Below, piece by piece: positions 37,480 through 45,021 of a DNA stretch of 64,000 nucleotides. Source of the DNA: Lachnospiraceae bacterium KGMB03038. GTDB taxonomy: Bacteria; Bacillota; Clostridia; Lachnospirales; Lachnospiraceae. Each line of letters opens with the position of its first letter. Position 1 is the first letter of the stretch. The stretch is taken from the NCBI GenBank assembly GCA_007361935.1, contig CP041667.1, positions 372,001 to 436,000 of the forward strand. Direction: 5' to 3'. The notes under the pieces were generated by a model, which saw only the letters and a program-made list of their open reading frames with translations, was not told where the DNA came from and ran no database searches. Made by a program: the position numbers and the translations under genes.

Positions 37480-39416
37480 TTAAGAAGCCTATAAAGAAGA
37501 ATGATACATCAGTGAAAGAAACATTTAAACGGTTTTTTGAAAAAGGCGGGAGGAAACTATCGGAGACAGTCAAGAGCAATCTGCCGCCTGTTGACGGGAA
37601 GAGGCTCTTGATGATGAATATTCCCTATGTAATCGTATTCTATCTGATAGACAAAGTAGCATGGCTGTATCGGTATTGTATCGGGGATTCCCTGATCGAG
37701 AAGGTGGGGGTGCTTTCCCTTAATTTTTCCCTGGCATTTCAAAATATCCTGCCCAGCTTCCATCCCCAGGATCTTTGTGTGGGCGCTGCCGGCGCTTTGC
37801 TGGTGAAACTGGCGGTGTATCTGAAAGGGAAAAATGCGAAGAAATACCGACAGGGCGTGGAGTACGGCTCTGCCAGATGGGGAAACCAGAAGGATATAGC
37901 GCCTTTTATTGATCCGGTGTTTGAGAACAATATCCTTCTGACGCAGACGGAACGGCTGACTATGAACAGCCGCCCGAAGCTGCCGAAGTATGCCAGGAAT
38001 AAAAACGTGATCGTGATCGGCGGTTCCGGCTCCGGTAAGACGAGGTTTTATGTAAAGCCGAATTTAATGCAGATGACGCCGAACGTTTCCTATGTGGTCA
38101 CGGATCCGAAAGGGACAATCCTGGTGGAGTGTGGGAAGATGCTGCAGAGAGGTTCCCCGAAGATGAAAGACGGGAAGCCCCTGCGGGATAAAAACGGAAA
38201 GATCGTGTATGAGCCGTATAAGATCAAGGTGCTGAATACCATCAATTTTAAGAAGAGTATGCACTACAATCCCTTCATGTATATCCGCAGCGAGAAAGAT
38301 ATTCTGAAGTTGGTGAATACGATTATCGCCAATACCAAAGGGGAGGGAGAGAAATCTTCCGAGGATTTTTGGGTAAAAGCCGAGAGGCTTTTGTACTGTG
38401 CGCTGATCGGCTACATCTACTATGAAGCGCCGGAGGAGGAACAGAACTTTTCCACGCTTTTGGAGCTGATCAATGCTTCCGAAGCCAGGGAAGATGATGA
38501 GGAATTTAAAAATGCAGTGGATAAGCTGTTTGAGGAACTGGAACGGGAGAAACCGGAGCATTTCGCCGTGCGCCAATATAAGAAGTATAAGCTGGCGGCG
38601 GGAAAGACAGCAAAATCCATCCTTATTTCCTGTGGAGCCAGACTTGCACCCTTTGATATAGCGGAGCTTAGGGAACTGACCAGCTATGACGAGATGGAAC
38701 TGGATATGCTTGGAGATCAGCGGACAGCCATGTTTGTCATTATCTCGGACACGGATGATACCTTTAATTTTATTGTGGCGATCATGTATACCCAGCTTTT
38801 TAATCTGCTCTGTGACCGGGCAGATGATGTGCATGGAGGACGGCTGCCTTATCATGTAAGGCTTTTACTTGATGAATTTGCCAATATCGGACAAATTCCA
38901 AAATTTGATAAGCTGATCGCAACGATCCGGAGCCGGGAAATCTCGGCTTCTATTATTTTGCAGTCGCAGTCACAGCTCAAAACCATTTATAAAGACGCCG
39001 CAGAAACAATTCTGGGGAACTGCGACACCATGCTTTTCCTGGGCGGCAAGGAGGGAAGCACACTAAAAGAAATCTCGGAGACGCTTGGAAAAGAGACGAT
39101 AGACCTCTATAACACCTCGGATACCCGTGGACAGAGCCGTTCCTATGGACTGAATTATCAGAAAACCGGCAAGGAACTGATGAGCCGGGATGAACTGGCG
39201 GTGATGGACGGGAACAAGTGCATCCTGCAGCTCCGTGGGGTGCGTCCGTTTTTCAGCGACAAGTTCGATATTACCCGGCATAGGAGATATAAGTTATTGT
39301 CGGACTATGACAAAAAGAACAGCTTTGATGTGGAGGCATATATGAAACATTCGTTAAAGCTACGGATGAAAGAAGAATTTGACCTCTTTGAAGTAGAAGG
39401 GGAGGAAAGTGAATGA
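37476..39416 (+). CDS. VirD4/TraG-type coupling protein (T4CP)
   Basis: A 646-residue coupling ATPase. Membrane helices lie near residues 45-65 and 90-110. Walker A GGSGSGKTRF is near residue 182 and Walker B LLLDEFANIGQIP near 468. A TTG start overlaps the pcfB stop; the frame has no early ATG, so TTG is the best choice. The protein links the relaxase-DNA complex to the type IV secretion channel at the inner face of the membrane. Its end overlaps the next gene by four bases. Confidence 0.93.
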   Translation: MIKKPIKKNDTSVKETFKRFFEKGGRKLSETVKSNLPPVDGKRLLMMNIPYVIVFYLIDKVAWLYRYCIGDSLIEKVGVLSLNFSLAFQNILPSFHPQDLCVGAAGALLVKLAVYLKGKNAKKYRQGVEYGSARWGNQKDIAPFIDPVFENNILLTQTERLTMNSRPKLPKYARNKNVIVIGGSGSGKTRFYVKPNLMQMTPNVSYVVTDPKGTILVECGKMLQRGSPKMKDGKPLRDKNGKIVYEPYKIKVLNTINFKKSMHYNPFMYIRSEKDILKLVNTIIANTKGEGEKSSEDFWVKAERLLYCALIGYIYYEAPEEEQNFSTLLELINASEAREDDEEFKNAVDKLFEELEREKPEHFAVRQYKKYKLAAGKTAKSILISCGARLAPFDIAELRELTSYDEMELDMLGDQRTAMFVIISDTDDTFNFIVAIMYTQLFNLLCDRADDVHGGRLPYHVRLLLDEFANIGQIPKFDKLIATIRSREISASIILQSQSQLKTIYKDAAETILGNCDTMLFLGGKEGSTLKEISETLGKETIDLYNTSDTRGQSRSYGLNYQKTGKELMSRDELAVMDGNKCILQLRGVRPFFSDKFDITRHRRYKLLSDYDKKNSFDVEAYMKHSLKLRMKEEFDLFEVEGEESE

Positions 39417-39637
39417 GTGATATTTTCCGGGATATGCAGGCAAAAATCGGCTGCCAGTATATTTCCGATCTTCCAGACCATAAACGGGCGGTCTGGTTTG
39501 AGCTGCGGCGGATGCCGCTTTCAGACTATGAGGAAAAGCAGTTGGAGGATTTTGCCCGGTATGTATTTGGGGTGCGGTATTCTATCTTGAAAGATGTGAT
39601 GGCACATCTGGAAGAAACGGACTGTGCGACACGGTGA
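39413..39637 (+). CDS. Small ICE protein, function unknown
   Basis: A 74-residue soluble protein with alternating charges (LPDHKRAVWFELRRMPLSDY) and no known domain. The ATG overlaps the coupling-protein stop (ATGA) and GGGGAGGAAAG precedes it. Its stop codon lies inside the first of three 25-bp palindromes, so the end of the reading frame and the palindrome share sequence. Confidence 0.7.
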   Translation: MSDIFRDMQAKIGCQYISDLPDHKRAVWFELRRMPLSDYEEKQLEDFARYVFGVRYSILKDVMAHLEETDCATR

Positions 39638-39725
39638 CGCAAAGTGATACAGCCATGCTAACTTTACGACACGGTGACGTAAAGTTAAAGTGACAGGAAA
39701 ACCTTGCGACACGATGTCGCAAAGT
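39621..39725. repeat. Array of three 25-bp ICE palindromes at exact 40-bp spacing (copies 3-5)
   Basis: Copies start at 39621, 39661 and 39701. Arms are ACTGTGCG/CGCAAAGT, ACTTTACG/CGTAAAGT and ACCTTGCG/CGCAAAGT, around ACACGGTGA, ACACGGTGA and ACACGATGT. In the middle copy both arms change together (GCG to ACG, CGC to CGT), so symmetry is kept. The array spans the gap between the genes at 39413 and 39741. Confidence 0.92.
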
Positions 39726-39740
39726 TGGAAAGGGGAGTTT

Positions 39741-39944
39741 ATGGATTTTTTTACAGAGGCGGTCAATGTTTTGGCGGATATTGTCCGTGCGTTATCCTGC
39801 CCGGATTTTCCAGAAGAATGGAAGGAAATGTTTCCGGCGAAGGTAAGGGAAGCGGCTATCCTGCCGATGCGGATTAGACGCCTGTGGCCGCCAATCCGGG
39901 CGGAGCCGGGAAATTACAAGCAGGGACAGAGCGTGATGGAATAA
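39741..39944 (+). CDS. Small ICE protein, function unknown
   Basis: A 67-residue protein, MDFFTEAVNVLADIVRALSC at the start, slightly amphipathic, with a Pro/Arg-rich second half. The ATG at 39741 has AAAGGGGAG before it; the frame extends upstream through the palindrome array without a ribosome binding site. It sits between the array and the inverted repeat at 39967. No family is recognised. Confidence 0.55.
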   Translation: MDFFTEAVNVLADIVRALSCPDFPEEWKEMFPAKVREAAILPMRIRRLWPPIRAEPGNYKQGQSVME

Positions 39945-39966
39945 CAAAATAAAAGAGAAAGGATAA

Positions 39967-40060
39967 GGGAACCGGATTCCCGGAAAAGTTGGGCGGCTAT
40001 GGAAAGATGGCGGCTCTTTTTTTGTCTCTGCCGATAAAGCCGGAAAGGAATCCGGTTCCC
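39967..40060 (+). promoter_or_regulatory. Long hairpin in the leader of the transfer-channel genes
   Basis: GGGAACCGGATTCC (39967-39980) and GGAATCCGGTTCCC (40047-40060) pair perfectly over 14 bp. The 66-base loop contains two GGCGGCT copies and a run of seven T (CTCTTTTTTTG). The right arm ends ten bases before the Maff2/VirB2-like start, so folding could control its ribosome binding site or transcription. Confidence 0.65.
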
Positions 40061-40069
40061 AGGTAATAT

Positions 40070-40282
40070 ATGGCTTTTTTTAGTTCCGCAATTTCAATTT
40101 TACAAACCTTAGTGGTAGCCATTGGAGCCGGCCTTGCAGTATGGGGCGTGATCAACCTGCTGGAAGGATACGGAAATGATAATCCTGGGGCTAAAAGCCA
40201 GGGAATTAAACAACTTATGGCCGGAGGAGGGGTAGTCCTGATTGGAACGCAGCTTATCCCCTTACTTGGAGGGCTGTTCTGA
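40070..40282 (+). CDS. Maff2-family protein, VirB2-like channel subunit
   Basis: A 70-residue protein with two hydrophobic helices (about residues 8-28 and 48-68) joined by a short loop with NDNPGAKSQGIKQL, the plan of Maff2/VirB2-like pilin subunits that line the conjugation channel in clostridial ICEs. It is the first gene of the channel group and is preceded by the long inverted repeat. The VirB6-like gene starts 20 bases later. Confidence 0.82.
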   Translation: MAFFSSAISILQTLVVAIGAGLAVWGVINLLEGYGNDNPGAKSQGIKQLMAGGGVVLIGTQLIPLLGGLF

Positions 40283-40302
40283 CGTAGAAAGGGGACTCAT
40301 TT

Positions 40303-41175
40303 ATGTTCGATGGCATTTTCGAGGCAATCGAGAACTGGATGAGGGATCTTCTGACGGGGATGGTAACGTCCAACCTGACCACAATGTTTACAGATGTCAA
40401 TGAAAAGACCGGGGAGATTGCGTCCCAGGTTGGACAGACGCCCCAGACATGGAACGGCAGTATTTTCAGCCTGATACAGAACCTGTCAAACTCGGTGATT
40501 ATCCCCATTGCGGGGATGATCATCACGTTTGTGCTGTGCTATGAGCTGATTTCCATGCTGACGGAAAAGAATAACATGCATGAGATCGATACCTGGATGT
40601 TTTTTAAATACTTTTTCAAGATGTGGGTGGCGGTCTGGATGGTTTCTAATACCTTCACGATTACTATGGCGGTCTTTGATGTGGGACAGTATGTAGTCAA
40701 TGCGGCGGGAGGTGTGATCAGTTCTGATACAGCGATTAATGTGGACTCTATGCTGGACGCTATGAATACTGCTATGGAATCCATGAATGTAGGGGAGCTG
40801 GTTGTGCTTGCACTGGAGAGTATGCTCGTCAGCTTATGTATGAAGATTCTGTCTGTCCTGATTACGGTCATTTTATATGGCCGTATGATTGAGATCTACC
40901 TTTATACCTCGGTTGCGCCGATCCCATTTGCCACGCTTTCCAACCGGGAATGGGGGCAGGTGGGAAATAACTATTTCCGTGGGCTTTTAGCTCTCGGTTT
41001 TCAGGGATTTTTTATGATGGTATGCGTCGGTATCTATGCGGTGCTGGTATCTACCATTGAAATTTCCGATAACATGCACTCGGCGCTCTTTGGCGTGGCG
41101 GCTTACACCGTGATTCTCTGCTTCAGTTTGATGAAAACGGCAAGTTTGAGCCGCTCGATCTTTAATGCGCATTAA
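40303..41175 (+). CDS. VirB6/TrbL-like channel membrane protein
   Basis: A 290-residue protein with about six membrane helices and a conserved-looking middle (YFFKMWVAVWMVSNTFTITM). VirB6/TrbL proteins form the inner-membrane part of the DNA transfer channel. GAAAGGGG precedes the ATG. It lies between the VirB2-like gene and PrgI, the usual order in Tn1549-like elements. Confidence 0.85.
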   Translation: MFDGIFEAIENWMRDLLTGMVTSNLTTMFTDVNEKTGEIASQVGQTPQTWNGSIFSLIQNLSNSVIIPIAGMIITFVLCYELISMLTEKNNMHEIDTWMFFKYFFKMWVAVWMVSNTFTITMAVFDVGQYVVNAAGGVISSDTAINVDSMLDAMNTAMESMNVGELVVLALESMLVSLCMKILSVLITVILYGRMIEIYLYTSVAPIPFATLSNREWGQVGNNYFRGLLALGFQGFFMMVCVGIYAVLVSTIEISDNMHSALFGVAAYTVILCFSLMKTASLSRSIFNAH

Positions 41176-41202
41176 CATATAAATTGGGAAAGGAGTATAT
41201 TT

Positions 41203-41586
41203 ATGGCGTTTGTCAGCGTACCAAAAGACCTGACGAAAGTAAAAAATAAAGTAGTATTGAACCTGACAAAAAGACAGCTCATCTGTCTGTCGGCAGCGGC
41301 GGCCATTGGGCTGCCTTTTTATTTTCTCACACGGGAGTTGATCGGAACAACCAATGCTGCCACCGGTATGGTGCTTCTTATGCTTCCGGCGTTTCTTTTC
41401 GCCATGTACGAAAAGGACGGACTTCCCCTGGAGAAAATTTTATGGAATATCGTGACGGTGAAGTTCCTAAAGCCTGCCATCCGCAGGTATGAGGTGGAGA
41501 ATTTCTATGAGATGGAGGAAACGCCGGCTGACCAGAAGAAAGGAGGGGAGCATTTTGGGAAAAAGAGAAGAAATCGCAGTAGATAA
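41203..41586 (+). CDS. PrgI-family protein, VirB3-like
   Basis: A 127-residue protein with the typical N-terminus VPKDLTKVKNKVVLNLTKRQ and two membrane helices (about residues 27-45 and 50-68), followed by a cytoplasmic tail. PrgI works with the VirB4 ATPase at the channel base. AAGGAG precedes the ATG. The end overlaps the virB4-like start by 32 bases. Confidence 0.88.
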   Translation: MAFVSVPKDLTKVKNKVVLNLTKRQLICLSAAAAIGLPFYFLTRELIGTTNAATGMVLLMLPAFLFAMYEKDGLPLEKILWNIVTVKFLKPAIRRYEVENFYEMEETPADQKKGGEHFGKKRRNRSR

Positions 41587-44167
41587 GCGGAGAAAGAGAA
41601 AATACTGCAGGCTGGCACGTTATGAGAAAAAGGCCAGGAAAGCGGCTGCAAAAGAAGCGGCGAAACAGAAAAAGGCCCGCAGAAAAGCAGAGAAAAGAGA
41701 TAAACGGAAGCCTGCGAAGGAACAGAAAGGCGTATCCGTAGAACGGAGTGTCCAGGGACAGGGCAAGTCTCGTCCGGAGCATACTGCTCGTAAGAAAATT
41801 GTGGGCAGTACCACGAGGGGATTAAAGAAGAAGGCGGACAAAAAAGCGGAGGAAAAACGGCTGTCCGCTCAGAAATCCATCCCTTACCGGGAAATGGCAA
41901 GGGACGGGATCTGCCGGGTGCAGGATAAATATTATTCCAAAACCATCCGTTTTTACGATATTAACTATCAGTTGGCACAGAACGAGGACAAGAACGCTAT
42001 TTTCGAGAATTGGTGTGACTTCCTGAATTACTTTGACAGCAGTATCCATTTCCAGTTGTCATTCATCAATCACCACAGCAACATGAAAGAATTTGAATCT
42101 GTGATCCAGATCAAGCCCCAGCATGACGCTTTTGACGATGTGCGGATGGAGTACGCACAGATGTTGAAAAATCAGCTCGCAAAAGGGAATAACGGCCTGG
42201 TGCGGACAAAGTATATCACCTTTGGTATTGAAGCCGAAAATATCCGGGAGGCAAAACCGAAGCTGGAGCGGATTGAGACGGACATCCTCAATAACTTTAA
42301 AGTGCTTGGCGTATCTGCTTATCCCCTGGATGGCCGGGAACGGCTGCAGATTATGTATGAGACATTCAATCCGGAGGAAAAAGTGCCGTTTCAGTTTTCC
42401 TTTGACCAGGTGCTGCGCTCTGGTATGGGGACAAAAGACTTTATCGCTCCCACCAGCTTTTTATTTAAAAATGGGAAGGACTTTATGATGGGAAATACCC
42501 TGGGAGCGGTGTCCTATCTGCAGATCCTGGCTCCGGAGCTGACTGACCGGATGCTGGCGGAATTTCTCGATATGGACAGGAACCTGATCGTCAACCTGCA
42601 TATCCAGTCCTTAGACCAGATGAAGGCCATCAAGCTGGTGAAAAGCAAGGTGACGGACATCAACCGGATGAAGATTGAGGAGCAGAAAAAGGCGGTGCGT
42701 TCCGGATATGATATGGACATCATCCCGTCTGACCTGAACACTTACGGCGGGGAGGCGAAGCGGCTTTTGGAAGATCTCCAGTCCAGGAATGAGCGGATGT
42801 TCCTTGTGACGATTGTATTTTTGAATACGGCAAAGACGAAGCAGGAATTAGACAATGCGGTGTTCCAGACAGCGGGCATTGCGCAGAAATATAACTGTTC
42901 CCTGCGCCGTCTGGATTATATGCAGGAGCCGGGGCTGATGAGCAGTCTACCGCTGGGGTTGAACCTGATCCCCATAAAACGGGCGCTGACCACCACATCC
43001 ACGGCTATTTTTGTGCCGTTCACCACTCAGGAATTATTTATGGAGGGGGAATCCCTCTACTATGGGCTGAACGCACTCTCTAACAACATGATCATGGTAG
43101 ACCGGAAGAAGCTGAAAAATCCAAATGGCCTGATCCTGGGAACACCTGGCTCCGGGAAATCCTTCTCGGCAAAGCGGGAGATTACCAACGCTTTCTTTGT
43201 CACACAGGACGACATCATTATTGGAGATCCGGAGGGGGAATATTATCCCCTTGTCAATGCCCTGGGCGGGCAGGTAATCCATATCTCCCCCACAAGCCAT
43301 GACTATATCAATCCCATGGACATTAACCTGGATTACTCGGATGACGATAATCCCCTGGGATTTAAGAGTGATTTTATCCTTTCCTTGTGTGAGCTGATCA
43401 TGGGAAGCCGCAACGGGATTGAAGCGGAGGAAAAATCGGTCATTGACCGGTGCCTGCCGTTGGTGTATCAGAAATATTTTGAAGCGCCGGTGCCGGAAAA
43501 TATGCCTATCCTGGGAGATCTCTATGAGTGCCTGCGTCAGCAAAAGGAAGTACAGGCACAGCGGATCGCTACAGCGCTGGAAATCTACGTCAATGGCTCC
43601 CTAAAAGTATTCAACCACCGTACCAATGTGGAACTGAATAACCGGATCGTGTGTTTTGATATTAAAGACCTGGGAAAGCAGTTGAAAAAACTTGGGATGC
43701 TGATCGTCCAGGATCAGGTGTGGAACCGTGTGACAGTGAACCGGGCGGCCCATAAATCTACCCGGTATTATATTGACGAGTTCCATCTTCTCCTGAAAGA
43801 AGAGCAGACAGCGGCGTATTCTGTAGAAATCTGGAAGCGTTTCCGAAAATGGGGCGGCATCCCCACAGGGATTACCCAGAATATTAAAGACCTGCTTGCC
43901 AGCCGGGAGATTGAGAACATCTTTGAAAACTCGGACTTTATCTATATGCTCAACCAGGCGGCAGGAGACAGACAGATCCTGGCAAAACAGCTCAACATTT
44001 CTCCCCATCAGCTATCCTATGTGACCAACAGCGGGGAAGGTGAAGGGCTGATTTTTTATGGCAGTACCATTATCCCGTTTAAAGATAAATTCGATAAATC
44101 CCTGCGTCTGTATTCGCTGATGACAACGAAAGTGTCGGATCTGGAGGAACAGGCGGATGGAAGGTGA
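41555..44167 (+). CDS. VirB4-family conjugation ATPase
   Basis: An 870-residue VirB4/TraE-type ATPase. The first about 110 residues are very basic (many Lys/Arg) and form an extension; the CagE/VirB4 core follows. Walker A GTPGSGKS lies near residue 528 and Walker B YYIDEFHLLL near 731. The start is taken as the TTG at 41555, which has AAAGGAGGGGAG five bases upstream and lies inside prgI; the ATG at 41489 has no such site. It powers substrate transfer and channel assembly. Its end overlaps the methyltransferase by 11 bases. Confidence 0.9.
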   Translation: MGKREEIAVDKRRKRKYCRLARYEKKARKAAAKEAAKQKKARRKAEKRDKRKPAKEQKGVSVERSVQGQGKSRPEHTARKKIVGSTTRGLKKKADKKAEEKRLSAQKSIPYREMARDGICRVQDKYYSKTIRFYDINYQLAQNEDKNAIFENWCDFLNYFDSSIHFQLSFINHHSNMKEFESVIQIKPQHDAFDDVRMEYAQMLKNQLAKGNNGLVRTKYITFGIEAENIREAKPKLERIETDILNNFKVLGVSAYPLDGRERLQIMYETFNPEEKVPFQFSFDQVLRSGMGTKDFIAPTSFLFKNGKDFMMGNTLGAVSYLQILAPELTDRMLAEFLDMDRNLIVNLHIQSLDQMKAIKLVKSKVTDINRMKIEEQKKAVRSGYDMDIIPSDLNTYGGEAKRLLEDLQSRNERMFLVTIVFLNTAKTKQELDNAVFQTAGIAQKYNCSLRRLDYMQEPGLMSSLPLGLNLIPIKRALTTTSTAIFVPFTTQELFMEGESLYYGLNALSNNMIMVDRKKLKNPNGLILGTPGSGKSFSAKREITNAFFVTQDDIIIGDPEGEYYPLVNALGGQVIHISPTSHDYINPMDINLDYSDDDNPLGFKSDFILSLCELIMGSRNGIEAEEKSVIDRCLPLVYQKYFEAPVPENMPILGDLYECLRQQKEVQAQRIATALEIYVNGSLKVFNHRTNVELNNRIVCFDIKDLGKQLKKLGMLIVQDQVWNRVTVNRAAHKSTRYYIDEFHLLLKEEQTAAYSVEIWKRFRKWGGIPTGITQNIKDLLASREIENIFENSDFIYMLNQAAGDRQILAKQLNISPHQLSYVTNSGEGEGLIFYGSTIIPFKDKFDKSLRLYSLMTTKVSDLEEQADGR

Positions 44168-44996
44168 TATTTCTGTCCAGAAAGAGGGCGGATGGGAATG
44201 GATGAAAAATCAAATCTATTGCTGCGACTGTTTCTCTTTTTTTGAAAAAATACCGGATGGATCAGTGGATTTAATCCTGACTGATCCTCCGTATGGTATC
44301 CGTTATCAGAATCATTTTACAAAAAAGCAAAAGAAGCCGATTGCGGGAGACGAATCCCTTGATTTTTTTACAGTGGCAAAGGAATGTTACCGCGTATTGA
44401 AGGAAAACCGACACGCTTATTTTTTTACCCGGTTTGACAGCTATCCCCTGCATTACAAATATCTGGAAGAAGCGGGATTTTACATTAAAAACTGTCTCGT
44501 GGTTGAGAAAGGAACGGTTGGAGGAATCGGGGACTTGAAAGGAAGTTTTGCGAACAACAGTGAATGGATCATTTTCTGCCAGAAAGGACGGCGGATCTTT
44601 CAGCAGACGGGATTGATGAAAAACAGGAAACCGCCAGGTACGGTATTCCACCGGGGACGTAAGCCCAGCCGGGAATACAAATACAGGTTCAATAGCTGCT
44701 GGTTTGGCGAGGACTATCCGAAAGCCACCTATAATGCAGCTTGGCTGTCCAAACACCATATCCAACATCCTACCGTAAAAAATGTGGAATGCATGTCATG
44801 GCTGATCCAACTTTCTACACTGCCCCAGGAACTGGTCTTTGACCCTTTCATGGGAAGTGGTTCTACAGCACTTGCGGCTGAAAAAACAGGTAGATTGTAT
44901 TGTGGGTGTGAGATGGAAGAAGAATATTGCCAGCTTATCAAGCGGAGACAACAGGGGGTGACGGAGAATAGAGAAGATACAAGAACAGGAATATAA
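44157..44996 (+). CDS. DNA methyltransferase, beta class (N4-C or N6-A)
   Basis: A 279-residue SAM-dependent DNA methyltransferase. DPPYGI is near residue 43 and the SAM-binding FDPFMGSGSTALAA near 228; this order (catalytic motif first) is that of beta-class enzymes. GGAGGAA precedes the ATG, which lies inside virB4; an ATG 15 codons on is possible. No restriction enzyme is adjacent, so it probably shields the ICE DNA from host restriction during transfer. The recognition site is unknown. Confidence 0.88.
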   Translation: MEGDISVQKEGGWEWMKNQIYCCDCFSFFEKIPDGSVDLILTDPPYGIRYQNHFTKKQKKPIAGDESLDFFTVAKECYRVLKENRHAYFFTRFDSYPLHYKYLEEAGFYIKNCLVVEKGTVGGIGDLKGSFANNSEWIIFCQKGRRIFQQTGLMKNRKPPGTVFHRGRKPSREYKYRFNSCWFGEDYPKATYNAAWLSKHHIQHPTVKNVECMSWLIQLSTLPQELVFDPFMGSGSTALAAEKTGRLYCGCEMEEEYCQLIKRRQQGVTENREDTRTGI

Positions 44997-45021
44997 AGCC
45001 AGGGACAAAACCGTCCGCAAG

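Noticed and set aside
38995..39030. Further palindrome copy (CTGCGACACCATGC near 39018)
   Set aside because: Only the central GCGACAC matches; there is no right arm, and it lies in the coupling-protein coding region.
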